The translations under genes and the position numbers were made by a program. The notes under the pieces were generated by a model that was given only the letters and a program-made list of their open reading frames with translations, was not told the origin of the DNA and ran no database searches. Positions 1 to 18,352 of a stretch of 64,000 bases of DNA are shown here, one piece after another. The DNA comes from Tretioscincus oriximinensis (lineage: Eukaryota > Chordata > Lepidosauria > Squamata > Gymnophthalmidae). Numbering within the stretch: position 1 is the stretch's first letter; every line of letters begins with the position of its first letter. Where the stretch lies: the NCBI GenBank assembly GCA_022410635.1, contig JAJVDF010000140.1:2233449-2297448 (forward strand), given 5' to 3'.

Positions 1-117
1 TCCCCTTTGCTCCCATCTATGCCTCCACCAATTCCCTCCCTTGTCCCCTTTCTTTTCCTTCCTTCTTTCTTTTTGCCACTTCTATCTATCCAATTCCTTC
101 CTTTTTTCTTTCTTCCT

Positions 118-165
118 TTCATTCCTGGAACTGGTTCCAGTACTGAACCTTGGAGCATTTCCTTC
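118..165 (-). repeat. CR1 reverse-transcriptase scrap
   Basis: On the minus strand it reads roughly QGSVLEPVPG, the conserved RT box also seen intact in the CR1 copy at 14.2 kb. It is too short to place further. Confidence 0.4.
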
Positions 166-2371
166 CTTCTTCCCACTGTCCATATATTACTTCCNTCTGT
201 TTTCTGTCTTTTAGCCAGTTTCCAAGTCAGAAATCTGCCAAAGTTCCAAGTCCTGACATTGGTCTGTGGAGGCTGTCAAAATTCTGAGCCCTGTCATTGG
301 TAACTATACATCAAAATGTGCCTCTTATTTTAAGTACAGATTGTCATTTGTTCTAATACCATAGGAGAAAGGATTATAGTTTTTTACATTTTTTTTTGCT
401 GTATAATTTAAAAGGGACAAGGAGTTCCACAAAATGTTCATTCCTGGCACTTTTATAAGATCCCTTCAAAGTTAGAATAATTGAAACGTAACTTGGATCA
501 AGGATTTCTAACAGATTAGTTCTCCTTTGAACTTCAGATATGCTTCGAATGCCTTAAATCTGAAGTTGGAAGACAATGGTAATTTTTTTTCTTCAATTGT
601 AGTTTTTTCTTCAAAAAATGAAGCCAGTCCTTTCCTGAAAATTCATACCTAAGCAATAGTTCTATGTCAAATCTCATATTCTTCATATACAGAGCAAGAT
701 ACCATGCCAGCTGGACACTTGATAGTTCATTTCATTTCTACTTTGAGCCCCAGTGCCTTAGCAACAGAAGACAGAGGTCAGTTTTTTTAAGCTGCTAGCT
801 GGATCAGTCAACTAATTGTTTCCCCTCAGACTTGTGCCTGTCAATAGCATTTAATGGATTAAAAACTGCTTTCTCTGTTCACTTACTTTTTTACTCTCTT
901 CCATTTCATGTTCAAACATAGCGCTGAAAACAGGAGAACGTGCTATGGCCAGAGGTTGAAATGAGAGAAGGGAAAGAGAGCATGGGGGAGAGAAACACAA
1001 TTAAGAAGATGTGAAAGGTAATTTACATTTTTCAGAAAAAAAATAACACATATCACAATTACAGTTACCAATAGATAGGGGTGGAGGAATGAAAAGTAAA
1101 ACGTTCATGAAAAAAAATATGTCCAACTTCTAAATATAAAAAGTGATATAATATAAAAGAAAAAAATAAATTTAAAGCTCATCTCTCCCCATTCTGTTCT
1201 CCAAGGGTTTGAAAAATACAGTCATCTGAAGTAAACAATATGGACCTACTGTCACATCCCTGAATCCTACTTAGGATCAGTGTTTGATGGGATGCTGTAC
1301 AAAGCAACCAATGCATTTCAGGCCATTCTCTGAAAGACATCTTTCCTGGCATAACTACTCATCCATGCTACTGCCCTCTTTCCCTTGGCCTCAAGAGCAA
1401 GGNCATGAAGAGAAAAGAAACAGTAGTTATATGACCCTTGCTGCCCATGTTAACCTGGCCTAAGAAGCAGGGCAGACCATGGCTTCAGGGATTACAAAAG
1501 TCTGAAGGTTGGCAAGAAAAGGTATAGTTGCAATTGAGGCAGCAATACAACTCTTGAGAGCAATAGCAACTTTAACCAGAAATAAAAAATCAGTCCTTTC
1601 CTCCCCACATTTATATTCTCATTAGGGAAAAAAACAGGAGCAAAAGTTGTGCGGCTTTGCACTGGGCTTTGTCCCTATAATCCGCAGGTCAAGCACTTTT
1701 GCTATGTGTCATTCACAANGCTGCACATCACCAGAATAGAGTTCTCCCTGAAAAGTGACACAGGTGCAGTTTTCCCAATTCAGGCCAACTGGTTTGCCTG
1801 TTGCAGAAGCACTTCTGTGCAAAAGCTGCTGTGTACCAACACACTCCCTCCATTTCGTTCTTACCTTCAAAGAGGCAACAGCAGTTTTTAAAGGGGTTGC
1901 TTGGGGGGCGGGGCGGGGATGATTGAGTTCTCGTTTTGCATAAAACAGAAAAAAACACCGGAGGGAATTGAATTCGCTTTGCAGTTCTTGAAACTGCTTC
2001 TTTCACCCCTGTGAGAACACAGCCATTATCCTTCTCTTATAAAAGGGGAGGGAAGAATTAAAAAAATCACTCAATATTAGAGGTTGTGATGTGATTCCCT
2101 CCAATTCATCATTAGCTCAACTCTCAGGCATAATTACTAACCTTCCCCCTCCTCACTTCTCAATCAAATAAAAAAGGTCTTCATATTTTCCTTCCTCTAT
2201 TTTAAAGGATTCCAACTCACACATAACAGTTTTGACTTTTCTTCCCATTAAGCTGTCATGTATTTTTAAAAATGTGTACACCCGTGGAGTTAGAAATACA
2301 CCTACTGAGAAGCAAGCCCCACTAGGTTCCAAGTTTCTTATTCCTAACAAGGAAAAAGTAAATTTTGCCTT

Positions 2372-2490
2372 CTTCTGTTNCAGACTGCCCAAATGCAATT
2401 GTGGGCCACTGTGTGAGACAGAATGNTGGACTAGATGAGCTTCGGCCCAATTCAGCAGGGCTCCTCTTATGCTCTTATGTTCTTAAAGAC
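2372..2490 (+). repeat. CR1 LINE 3' tail
   Basis: Contains the CR1 3'-UTR string 'cagactgccca', 'ggactagatgag' and 'cagggctcctctta', ending in 'atgttctta'. The same tail occurs at 15.2 and 23.3 kb. Confidence 0.8.
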
Positions 2491-4015
2491 TCTGCTTTCA
2501 CCAAAGAGATGGTTCAGCTGCAGAGGAAGGTAAAAGATCATATATGCTCTAACCAGCTCTACCTGGAGATGGGAGAAAATCCTCTACACATTTACACAGA
2601 GGCATTGTGCCCAATTACAGAAAGGAGCATCTTTTCATTTCCCTTGTGGCATACAATATATTTATCTGGTTCCTATTTTTTCCTTTAGCTTTGTCCCAAA
2701 TGTTTTAACGAATAAAGGGCATGGAAACTGCAGTTTAATGAAAATGCATTTGTGACAAGCTGGAACTTGCTGCCTCAGTCACTGGCTACCATTGGCACTG
2801 CCAATGTGACTTTGCAGATGAAAACTTAATTCCCTCCTTGCCAGACAACCAGAAAGGTGCAAAAGTCTCTTTTTTACCTGAACAAATAAAATAAAATTCC
2901 CTCCTTTTTTAAAAAAGAGAAGTAATCGTAATTTGAGCCCAACCTCTAAATATTGCAACCAATGGTGGTAAGATGTGTCCTGTTCCCAAAAAGCAGCCTT
3001 ATTAAAATGAAAAGTAAAAATAAACAGACCATGAAAAGAATCATCCGGGGCACAGGAAGCAAACATCTTCAATTATACCTATGTGGGACTAACATCTACT
3101 TCCAACACATCAAGTCAACTGCATTGCAAAACTCCATGGAAGACATTCATACTAGTTCTCCCATTCACAGGTTCAGATCAACAGATCACATGAAAGATGC
3201 TCAAATTTTCTGTCTACAGTGAAATATATAATCAGCATTCAATCCCTCTACTGCTTCTAACGGATTGGCTTTAGGCTTTATAGAACTCCTTTCCTCAACA
3301 ACAGTGCAACTGAGATTCTACCATTTTGACGAGCCTTATTGTTAGCCTCATTTGACTTCACTCTTATTTAGTTCTAAGTCAGTCATCACATTATTGTGGT
3401 CATTAATGATGCTATGATCTTCCTTTAATAAAAGAAATTACCATACCATTCAAACTTATACTTTTTTTTACCTTTCTTTGTTTTCTATAATTTATTATTA
3501 ATTTGAAATGTCACTTGTTTTGAATACACTAAANAAGTATTCATACATTGTGTTGTTGCCCGCTTTTCTTAATCTCCTCTCTTGTTAAAAATTGTCCTGG
3601 ATGCTCTGAACAATTTTAAGCTTCCTTCTTTTTAGGCTGATGCAAACCCAACATGCAGCATTTAAACTCTGTTCAGTTATTTAAAATAACAGATTCTGAA
3701 GGTTCTGAATTTCCCAGTTTTTAAAACCATAAATGACCTAAGTTCTATCACTCTGAGAACTAGCCTGAGACTGGAATAAACCCTAAAACTCTTATTATAT
3801 GTTTCTGCATGCGGTTCCCATTTTCGTAAACACTTTTCCATGATACAAAGCCTTGTACTTTCTGCTTTGCCNGGCTCTGTAGCCAACTATTAAGAGCATT
3901 AATTTGAAGCCATTTTCTAGAAAGGGAAAAAAGGAGCCCCTACAAAGTTACATCAACTTTGACTATATTTTCCACCATTTGTCCTCAAAATATTTGTTCC
4001 AGTATTGATACTGAC

Positions 4016-4193
4016 CTGCTAATATGGCCTTGTGAGCCTGGAATTCCTGGCCTGCCACACACAGGCAGCAATCCGTGAAGCGAGAGTTTTCCCAGAGGCC
4101 ACCCAACTCATCAGCTAAGCGGCATTCAGGTACCTTCACCATGTTCATAGAATTCTGACCAGAGATATTGACTGAGTCCTGCACTACGCTTAC
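4016..4193 (-). CDS. SPOP: SPOP coding exon 5 (residues 161-219, linker and start of BTB)
   Basis: The 178-nt exon starts after a CCTTGCAG acceptor with GTA AGC (Val-Ser) and ends GCA G before a GTCAGT donor. It reads [20 protein letters not shown] and then the BTB start through [20 protein letters not shown]. As I recall human SPOP, the residue after GQN is Thr; here it is Ser, a mild change. The next exon should supply the rest of Ala/Arg and the BTB core that contacts CUL3; it lies left of base 1. Reading beyond the donor (into sequence coding ...QYQYWNKYF) is intron read-through, not protein. Confidence 0.97.
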
Positions 4194-4666
4194 CTGCAAG
4201 GAAGCACAGAAGATCAATGCCTTTACAGTATGGTACAGAAATAGCAACAATATCAAGCCTACAAGCAATGGGGAGACGGAAGGAAATTGTTTCCACAAAC
4301 CCAGGGTGAAGCTTAATGGGGGTGGGGAGAACCATTTCTTTCTAGGATGGATGTCTATGGACTGCAACAGATTTAGATGGCATTTCAGAATTTTGCAATT
4401 GGACCACTAAGATACCACTAAGGGAGGAAAAACTCCACTTGTGCTCTATCTGTTCAATAAACATGTCATCCACATATACAAGGCATATTACCATAGATGA
4501 ATACAGATTACCATTTATTACATGGCAATTTATCATGCTCTTCAGATAAACACCAAAGAACACAGCCTTGTTCCTACAGCCTGCATTCCTTCAAATCTCC
4601 AACCACTCTGAACATGTACAATAGAAAAGCCTCATCCCTTCCAAGATAATTTTACCTTAGATAAAA

Positions 4667-4703
4667 TTAGATAGCAGTTGGCACCTTAGATAGCAGTTGG
4701 CAC
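4667..4703. repeat. 19-bp tandem duplication
   Basis: 'ttagatagcagttggcac' occurs twice in direct tandem, the copies offset by 19 bases. Confidence 0.8.
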
Positions 4704-5875
4704 TCTGAGCATTCAGCTCTATTTGCCAGGTATAACTACCCATATTACTTCTAGATCCCATATGTGACCCCAGATCACTCTATGATCCAAGTTTCAGAAT
4801 CTTCTAAATATCAACTAAAACCAAGACTCTCAAAAATTTGTAGTTGAGATTAAAATCTGCTTTTGTTTTCCCACAAAGCCAAGTTCCACAAGAGAAACCC
4901 TGCTAGATGAGTTTCCTGGATTGTCACATCCTGCTTAACACCACCTATCAGCCGGATGTCCTCTGGGACACTCACAAGAAAGGTAGGAAGGCATTAATCT
5001 ACTGTCACTCCCTGGTACCACACGTTTCCAGTCAAACCTCACAGAACAGGTATGATGTAGTAGTCTTGTGATTGTTACATAAGCACAGACATTTTCTGAA
5101 CATGGCTTTTACTTTGGCCTGTAGCACTGTAGCACAGGATTTGGTGAAGAGCACACTATATTCTTATTTTTGGGTCTGTGAATGTGGGACACATAAATAA
5201 ACTGGTGTGAGGTGTGTGATGTTTACTTGTGTATATGTACAAAAATATGGCCATATGGTATTCTGTAATTGTGGCCATTTCCTAAGGAATTTAGCTACAG
5301 TTTGATCATGAAAAGTATAGCCTTAGTTTTCACTAAATAGCCAACAGCATACAAAGAAGGTACCAGAATACAAAGACCTTAATAAACACATCTGCCAGAA
5401 TGATAATCCCCAAACCCCCACTTCCATCTAACTTGCACATGCTGGCCAGGTCTGAAGAAGGGCTACAGCTCTGCCTTTTTTGAATTGAAGATTAGAAGAG
5501 ATCTTAATAACCCTGTCAGACACTTTACAATTTTCTCAGAAATATGCCACGCAATAACATCAAACATTTCTGATGTTCCCTCAGAGATTTGGTGATAATT
5601 TTGTCTCCCTCCCTCTCATAATGTGGGCTGATTTAAAATAATGCTTCTTTAAAAAACCCTTAAAGTTTAACCAATTTCTTCTCATGTATTCTCAGCAGTA
5701 TATAGTAATATGAAAATAACTAACAAATTTAAGAATTTAAAAGTCTTCATGTAGGAGGACAGCTACCCTGGGGGGTGACTAATAATTAGAAAAAAACATG
5801 CCAGACTAATAAAATGAAAGAAGCTCATTCCCCCTATGCTTGTTTGCAATCAGACTGCTGACTTGATCTGACAAA

Positions 5876-6610
5876 AGGACATAAGAAGAGCCCTGCTGAA
5901 TCAGGCCACAGCCCATCTCGTTCAGCATTCTGTCTCACACCAGGGCATAATGGAGCAGAAGAAGGAAAGTCCTTTATCTACTTTCAACTCCTTGCAAATG
6001 TCATTTCAGGAATACTGTCTGTTGCTCCATCCCAGAGGCTGTATCAAGACATCCATCCTAGGAGCTATTGATACATTTGGCTTCCAGGAATTTGTCTAAT
6101 CCTATCTTAAAACCATATAGGATTCTAGCTACCACCTCCTCTGTGGGAAGAAAAAAAATCAAAGACCAATGACCCTCTGTGTAAAATAATACTTGCGCTC
6201 ATCTGTCCAAACTCTTCTGCCCATTAACTTCAAAAAGGGCTCCCTGATCTCTAGAGATGTGTGACAGAGATTTTTTTCTCTATTCATCCTATCCATCCCA
6301 TACATAATTTTATATACTTCAATCAGATAATCTCTTAAACACTGTCTTTCAAGGCTGAACAGACCTTGAGATTGTAACCTGGTTTCATAAGGGAGATGGT
6401 TCCAGCCCATGATCATTCTTGACGCCTTTTGCATCTTCTTCAGTCCCATAATATCTTTTCAAAAGTCTAGTGACCAGAATTGTACACAGTATTCCAAATA
6501 TGTTCTCATCATAGATTTATAAGAAGGCAAAATAACACTTGCTGATTTATTTTCANTTCCCTTCCTAATTATCTCTAACGTTCAGTTTGCTTTTTCACTG
6601 CTGCTGCACA
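5876..6610 (-). repeat. CR1 LINE 3' end
   Basis: The plus strand starts 'ggacataagaagagccctgc', the reverse of the CR1 tail. The minus strand at 6449-6159 encodes a decayed C-terminal RT region with GLFSLERQCLRDYLIEVYKI and further motifs. The 5' part (6450-6610) matches the usual upstream sequence with 'gaccagaattgtacacagtattcc'-type wording. Broken by stops and indels, so inactive. Confidence 0.85.
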
Positions 6611-7014
6611 CTGGGTTGACACCTTCAAAGGAAGAAAAATGTCTGTTCTTCCTCCTCCCACAGTTACTCTTAAGAAGCATCGGCTACCTCTGCAGGAACC
6701 TCATTATGATCAATTCAGCAACTCAACTGCAAACAGGTATCCATTGCCCCTACTTTGCACATTTTTCAAGCAACAGTTCAACCCAAATCAACCTTCTTTT
6801 GACCTCAAAATGAGACCATTTTTAGCAACCAACCATGTCAGGCCAGTTTGTTTAGAAACCAAACTACATAAAGCTGAAACAAATAGACTTGTAAACTGAG
6901 ATAGTTCTCCAGTTGACAAACATGACAGCAGAAATACAGTGACAAAAACCGTGCAACACAAGTTCTGATTGTATATCAGGTGACCTGACAACATTTGTCC
7001 ATTGGATCTTCTTA

Positions 7015-8551
7015 CACACATGGACAAAAGTATTGGTACTCTTCTGTAAAAGAAAGAAAAGTCCACAATGACCACTGAAAATGCCTGAAACTGACTTAAG
7101 GTAATTTAAATTATAATTTACTGAAAATCAACTAAAGAAAAAAAGACACAACAGATTTTTTGGGGCCCTGACAAAAATGAGGGTACCCTTAACTTGATAT
7201 TTTGTGGCACAAACTTTGGAGGCAATCACTGCAAACAACCAATTTCTGTAACTCTCAATGAGACTTCTTCACCTGACCATAGGTATTCTGAACAGGTGAG
7301 CAAACTGTGCCAGCTGTCTCAGGTTTGAAGGATCCCTTCTCCAGACTGCACGTTTCAGCTCTTTCCACAGACATTCAATAGGATTTGGACCAGGGCTTAT
7401 AGAAGGCCACTTCAGGATAGTCCAATGTCTTACTATTATGACATTATTGGATGTTTTTATCTCTGTGTTTTCATCACTACCCTGTTGGAGAACTCATGAC
7501 CTGTGACTAAGACCAAGCATTCTGACATTGGACAGCAAATTTTGCTCCAGAATGTTGATAAGTCTTGAGATTTCATTGTACCTTGCAGATTTAAGACACC
7601 TTGTGCCAGATGCTGCTACACAGTCTGAAAACAAAACCGACTCTACTCCATGTTTCACAGTAGGTCCAATGTTCTTTTTTTTTTTTACATTTCATTTTTA
7701 CATCTGTAAACATAGAACTGATGTGACTTGCCAGAAAGCTCCAGCTTTGTTTTATCTGTCCAAAGGCCATTCTCCCAGAAGCTTTGTAGTTTGTCNATAT
7801 GAATTTTGGCAAACCCGTGTCTTTCTTTTCTATTATTTGCTTTCAACAATGGTTTCCTCCTTGGTCGCCTTCCCTTAAGTCCATTTTAGCAAAGACAACA
7901 ATGGATAGTGAGATCTGCCATTGATGTAACTTGACCTTTGGAGTTCATCTTGTATTATCCATCTCTTCAATTATTCATCAATTTTCCACTTATGACCATG
8001 TCCAGGGAGGTTGACTACAGTCCCATAAAACTTAAAATTCTTAATATGAGCAACTCTAGTAACAGGAACATCAAACTGTTTGGAGATGGTCTTATAGTTT
8101 TTACTATTAACATGTTTCGCATTAATTTTCTGCCTATTCTCCTTTGACTATTTTCTTAGATTTCTTTGGTCCATGTCCATGTGGTACACACTATGATACC
8201 TAACAGCACTGTATTACTTACTTTTCACCTTTTAAATAACTGGACAGGCTACAAGTTTGAAGATACCTGTGCTGCCAATTCCAGGACAAACCTTATTTTA
8301 ACATGTTCCTATGGTCAAATTATTTTCAATCTTTTCTAGGGGTACCATCGTTTTTGACAAGGACAATTTTGCTATCTTGTTNATTTAAAATTTTCTGTTG
8401 AACCAAAATTCAAACGTAATGTCCAATTTTCATTCATTTCAAGTAAATTTAAATTTCAAATTGCTATTCTCAGTTTTGATATTTTTTTACAATGGCAATT
8501 GTGGGTTTTTCATCCATTTACAGAAGAGTATCCAACACTTTAGTCCCTGTG
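7015..8551 (-). mobile_element. Tc1/mariner transposon fossil
   Basis: The 1.54-kb element is bounded by imperfect inverted repeats ('cacacatggacaaaagtattgg' against the reverse of 'ccaacactttagtccctgtg') and by TA dinucleotides at 7013-7014 and 8552-8553, the expected Tc1 target duplication. The minus strand carries a broken Tc1 transposase. A helix-turn-helix part resembling KTISKQFDVPVT lies near 8090, a WTDKTK-like catalytic box near 7760, and SPGPNPIECLWKELKRAV near 7390. Stops and frameshifts are numerous, and the second Asp box is degraded. The inverted repeats make two spurious similar ORFs at the ends (VIVDFSFFYRRV and AIVGFSSIYRRV). Confidence 0.88.
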
Positions 8552-8880
8552 TATAGACCTTACGAGCAGCAGAATGTTGGTAAAATTGTGAAAGTTAGAA
8601 AAGATGTTTCTTCAACCTATCAGTTTGTAAAGCAAACAGAAATGCTTATAACCATTGCTTTGCTTGCTAAATGGTTTCACTTCCTTAGACTGCTTTTATA
8701 CGGGACAGGGGAGGGGGCACCTAACCGTCATTTCTGCTAAACAGTAAACAGCTGTAGGGACGTGTGGCTAGCAAAGCAAAAAAGAATTAGAAGAGCATAT
8801 GNTACACCTACCTAAAAGGCAGGAAAATCTCTTAGCATCAGCAAAATAGATTTTTCTTCTTCTTCATGTACAACTTTTCT

Positions 8881-9032
8881 AATCTTATATTGTTAGGATT
8901 TTTCTTCTAGCAAATCCAGAAACCTCCCAAGAATGAGCTGCAGATAGCAAAGTTGCTAGCTCATTCATGTTCTCTACAGCTTATTCTTGGGAAGGTTTCA
9001 TATTTGCTGAGTTAAAAAAACCTAACAAGATT
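8881..9032. repeat. Foldback (hairpin) element
   Basis: The arm at 8881-8943 is the imperfect reverse complement of 8974-9032. Shared blocks are 'gttagg', 'agcaaat', 'gaaacct' and 'cccaagaat.agctg.ag'. A 30-base loop contains a smaller 'tagcaa...ttgcta' hairpin. It resembles a non-autonomous MITE and would give a long stem in SPOP pre-mRNA. Confidence 0.75.
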
Positions 9033-9504
9033 CCAGAAGTTCCCAATTAGCTGTTTCATGATTTACAGAGTATTGAGTATATCTCCAATGCCTCCTCTAA
9101 TCCCACAAATGTTCCTACATGAGTTCTAATTGTTCCCATTGTCCCCATTTTCAATTTTCTGGAAATGTTATTTATACTCCTCAGCAGAAAAGAACCGTGG
9201 TTTCCCAGAGTGGACTTCCTAGGGTGAATGGCTATGCTGTTGCTGCTTTCTTTCTGCCTACTTTCCACTAGAAATGCAGGAGATTCCACACCTTCTGTAT
9301 GGAGCATATGTAGGACTGAAGCCAAAGGCAACAGATTTCATAAAAGAACTGACTTGGCTTGGAGATCTTCGTAGTTACTGTAACTAACTGTACTAAAGAC
9401 AGTCCTAGAAACATGAAACAAGAGGGTTCTATGGGTTGTTCCTGGAAACAGGAATGCTGATTGTACTGATGTTCTGGTCGTACCTCTACATTCAATAGCA
9501 AAAG

Positions 9505-9612
9505 GATGGGTACCTTATCATGGTGCCCCCCAGACTATGGAATATTCTCTTCCTGGGGTGTATTAGCACCCTTCACCTTATACATTTAAAAAAACTGTAA
9601 AGCTTTATTTAT
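9505..9612 (+). repeat. L2 LINE C-terminal scrap
   Basis: The translation resembles the L2 end 'APRLWNSLP...FKKLKT': 'gtgccccccagactatggaat' followed by 'catttaaaaaaactgtaaagc'. It abuts the tail of the next, oppositely oriented L2. Confidence 0.55.
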
Positions 9613-10430
9613 TCATTCATTCATTTATACTTATATTCTGCCCTATGCCTAAGGTCTCAGTGGCCAGCAATACAAAATACAAAATTAATGTATTAAAACA
9701 AATTCTGAAGGTGAGAAAGAAAGCCCATTTCTTCTAGCAAAGGCCAGGTTACAGAGATGCAACTTCCAAGATCTTCTAAAAGAATACAGTGATTATGATT
9801 CACGCCCTTCGAGGGAAAGACCTGGATTCCCACTCCTTATGCTGTTGAGAGAGGTGACACAACTAAGAANACCATCTCTGCAGATCCTAAGGCATGGGCA
9901 GGTTGTCAAGGAAGAAGGCGTTTCTTTATATATTTAGGGCACAAATTATTCAGGGCCTTAAAAGTTAAGGTCCTTGAATTGGGCTCGGTAGAAGATTGGC
10001 AGTCAGTCCAGCTCTTTCAAGACTGGCACGATACAAGCCCAGCCAGTCGTTTTGGTCAGCAGTCTAGCTGCTGCATTCTGTACCAACAGTAGTTTCTGAT
10101 TCATTCAGGGGGAGCCCCAGTCTGTAAGTTACCAGAACATGAATTACTGTGCTTAGATCATAGCTACTACAGAAATAGCTACTACAGGTGATCCAGATGT
10201 AACTGGAAGTAGGAACTCATGGCTACCATCTCTGTCTGATCTTCAGTAACAGAGCAGAGCCCAGACACNCACCCTGATTTCACACCTGTCTCTTATAAAG
10301 GAACAAAGAGCACCTCTTTTATGACTGCATTCAGTTTTACTGGGCCCCATCACTGCCTCTAGGCACTTATCAAACACTTCAACCACCTCTCCTGATTCAG
10401 ATGGAACAGAGAGCTAGAGCTCAGTGTCAC

Positions 10431-11280
10431 TGACAGGTGCATGAAGGCAGTAAAGGGATGGACAAGGGGCAAGCTGAATCCAGACAAGACAGAGTTGCTG
10501 TGTGTCACCGAATCCCGAATCCCTGAAGTAGGGAGGCATTCTGCCCTGGATAGGGTTGAATTGCTCTAAAAGGGAAGGGATGCGAAATCTGGGGGTGCTT
10601 CTGGATCTTGTGCTCACACTTGAAAATCAGGTGGAGGCGGTAGCCAGGAGTGCCTACTTCCAGCTACGTCTGGTTTGCCAATTTGCAGCTACTTCTGGAC
10701 AGGGATGATCTGGCCACGTAATCTATGCTCTAGTAACTTCCAGATTGGAGTATTGCAATGCACTCTATACAGGGNTGCCCTTGAAAAGAGTTTAGAAGCT
10801 GCAGCTGGTGCAAACGACTGGCTGAATATATATCATGACGGTCTTGAAAGAGCTGCACTGGCTGCCAATTTGTTACCGAGCCCAATTCAAGATATTAACA
10901 TTAACATATAAAGCCTTACATAACTTGGGCCCCAAATATCTAAAGGAACACCTTCTCCCATATCAACCTGCCCATGCCTTAAGATCTGCAAAGGAAGCAC
11001 TACTGAATGTACAACCTCCCACAGTGGCAAAGAGAGTGAGAACTCGGGATAGGACAGTCTGTGTGGCAGCCCCCAGATTGTGGAACAGTCTCCCACTTGA
11101 GGTGTGTCAGTCACTACCTCTGTGTGTCTTCAGAAAACACTTGAAGACGCGCCTTTTAGCCTGGCCCTTGACTGCAAAAATTATTTTCCCTTCCCTACGT
11201 TTCGATGTGGCTCTTTTAATATGTTACCTGGGTTTTTATTGTTAAAACTATAGGGTGGTATAGAAATGTAAATAAATAAA
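10431..11280 (+). repeat. L2 LINE 3' end inserted in the older L2
   Basis: The 850-bp 5'-truncated L2 encodes, with frame breaks, RCMKAVKGW, LNPDKTELL, LGVLLD-like and LVTSRLDYCN-like segments. A long open stretch follows (10835-11245) with VLKELHWLPICYRAQFKI, KALHNLGPKYLKEHLLPYQP and VAAPRLWNSLPLEV. It ends in 'ggtggtatagaaatgtaaataaataaa'-type tail sequence. It splits the YADDT motif of the surrounding minus-strand L2, so it is the younger insertion. Confidence 0.85.
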
Positions 11281-11430
11281 TGTGCATACTGATAACACTT
11301 NGTTCCAAATCTCTTGATGACCTTCCCAGCAGCTTCATATAGATGTTGATTACCATGGGAGATAAACTCAGCTTCTGAGAAACTCCATAAGTGAGTTCCC
11401 ATGGTGTTGAGCAAGAATCTACCAAAACCA

Positions 11431-11452
11431 CTCTCTCTCTCTCTCTCTATCT
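11431..11452. repeat. (CT)n microsatellite
   Basis: A run of about ten CT units inside the decayed L2. Confidence 0.9.
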
Positions 11453-12390
11453 CGCCAGTAATGCCATGCTTCCAACTCCTTTTGAAAAGATGCCATGGTC
11501 AATTCTATCAAAATCTACTGTGAGAGCCATAAAAACCAACTACCTATGTCTCTTTCCAGGAGGGGGTCATAAACCAGGTTGATCAAGGTGGTTTCCATGA
11601 CATAGTCAGGCCTGAAACCAGATTGAAATAAGCTAGATAATCAATTTCTTCCAAGTATGCCNGTAGTTGGACAACCGCAGCTGTCTCTAATCCCTTGCTG
11701 AGAAAGGGTATGTTAGTCACTGGCGATAGTTATTAACTATCCTGGATCCAGAGAGGACCTATGGCTCACTCTGTTCACTCTGGCTCAATTAAAAATACTT
11801 CTCTCCGATATTGCCATTGCTTTTTATATTTTATATTTTGTTTTTAATTGCTGCAACCCATTCTGATATAGGCTGGGATGAAATGCAAAAAAGTTGTAAT
11901 AGTTCGCTATATTTTTATGCTTTTTTGTTGCTACAATTAAACCAATACTATACAATAATTTACCTGAATTTATACCCCACGTAAATACAACTTAAAATAT
12001 GACTTCAAAGGAATAAGGATACATCATAACAAGAAAAAAAACACCCTTCCTTCCTCAAAGCATAACGTTCAGAATTAATATGGAATTTCTCATTCTAAAT
12101 ATTTGTGTTCAGATCTTCAGCGTGTATGTTCCAACCCTGGATGTTTCCACATTCTAATAAGGACTTTCCAGAATGACAATCAAAGAGAAATGAATATATN
12201 ACAACTTCACTTCTCAAACAATTGCTATTCCTGCCAAATTATCACAAATAAAAGTAAAGGTTAGCCAAGGTATTTGGGACTAGAAATTCTCACTCTACCT
12301 ATTTTTTCCTTTGTTATAAAAATGCAATAATAACTGGCACTAGTTACAGCATCAGGACACCCAAAGGCTGAAACAATAGAAGCATCTTCA

Positions 12391-18352
<5,962 letters not shown>

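Larger units (their letters stand above)
1..4015 (-). other. SPOP intron after coding exon 5 (partial)
   Basis: Intronic. The first 300 bases are pyrimidine-rich on the plus strand, and their apparent open frame has no coding character apart from an antisense scrap of CR1 reverse transcriptase near 118-165 (reverse of PQGSVLEP). A CR1 3' tail lies at 2372-2490. AT-rich sequence near 1090-1180 and the remainder show nothing recognisable. Confidence 0.85.
9613..11765 (-). repeat. L2 LINE, interrupted by a second L2
   Basis: Minus-strand L2. The 3' tail (reverse of 'tttattcattcattcatttata') is at about 9605-9650. The C-terminal part near 9940-10060 has VPVLKEL, RAQFK and KALNNLCPKYI. The RT core follows, with DTELQLSVPSESGEV near 10400, KCYQYA near 11300 and the NIYMKLLG box near 11345. 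The 5' RT part, with the reverse of 'tttgataga' and so on, reaches 11760. Homology stops at 10430 and resumes at 11281 within the YADDT box, where a plus-strand L2 is inserted. Many stops; inactive. Confidence 0.8.

Noticed and set aside
4016..4193. SPOPL instead of SPOP
   Set aside because: The exon carries the SPOP wording ([27 protein letters not shown]), which differs from SPOPL at several positions as I recall.
3963..4367. 134-residue protein containing the SPOP BTB start
   Set aside because: Only 4016-4193 is exon. The flanks on both sides are intron read-through beyond good acceptor and donor sites.
6788..8740. Two related short proteins (VIVDFSFFYRRV and AIVGFSSIYRRV)
   Set aside because: They are translations of the two inverted ends of the Tc1 fossil.
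10835..11245. 136-codon host gene
   Set aside because: It is the C-terminal part of an L2 LINE (ELHWLPICYRAQFKI), with frame breaks before it.
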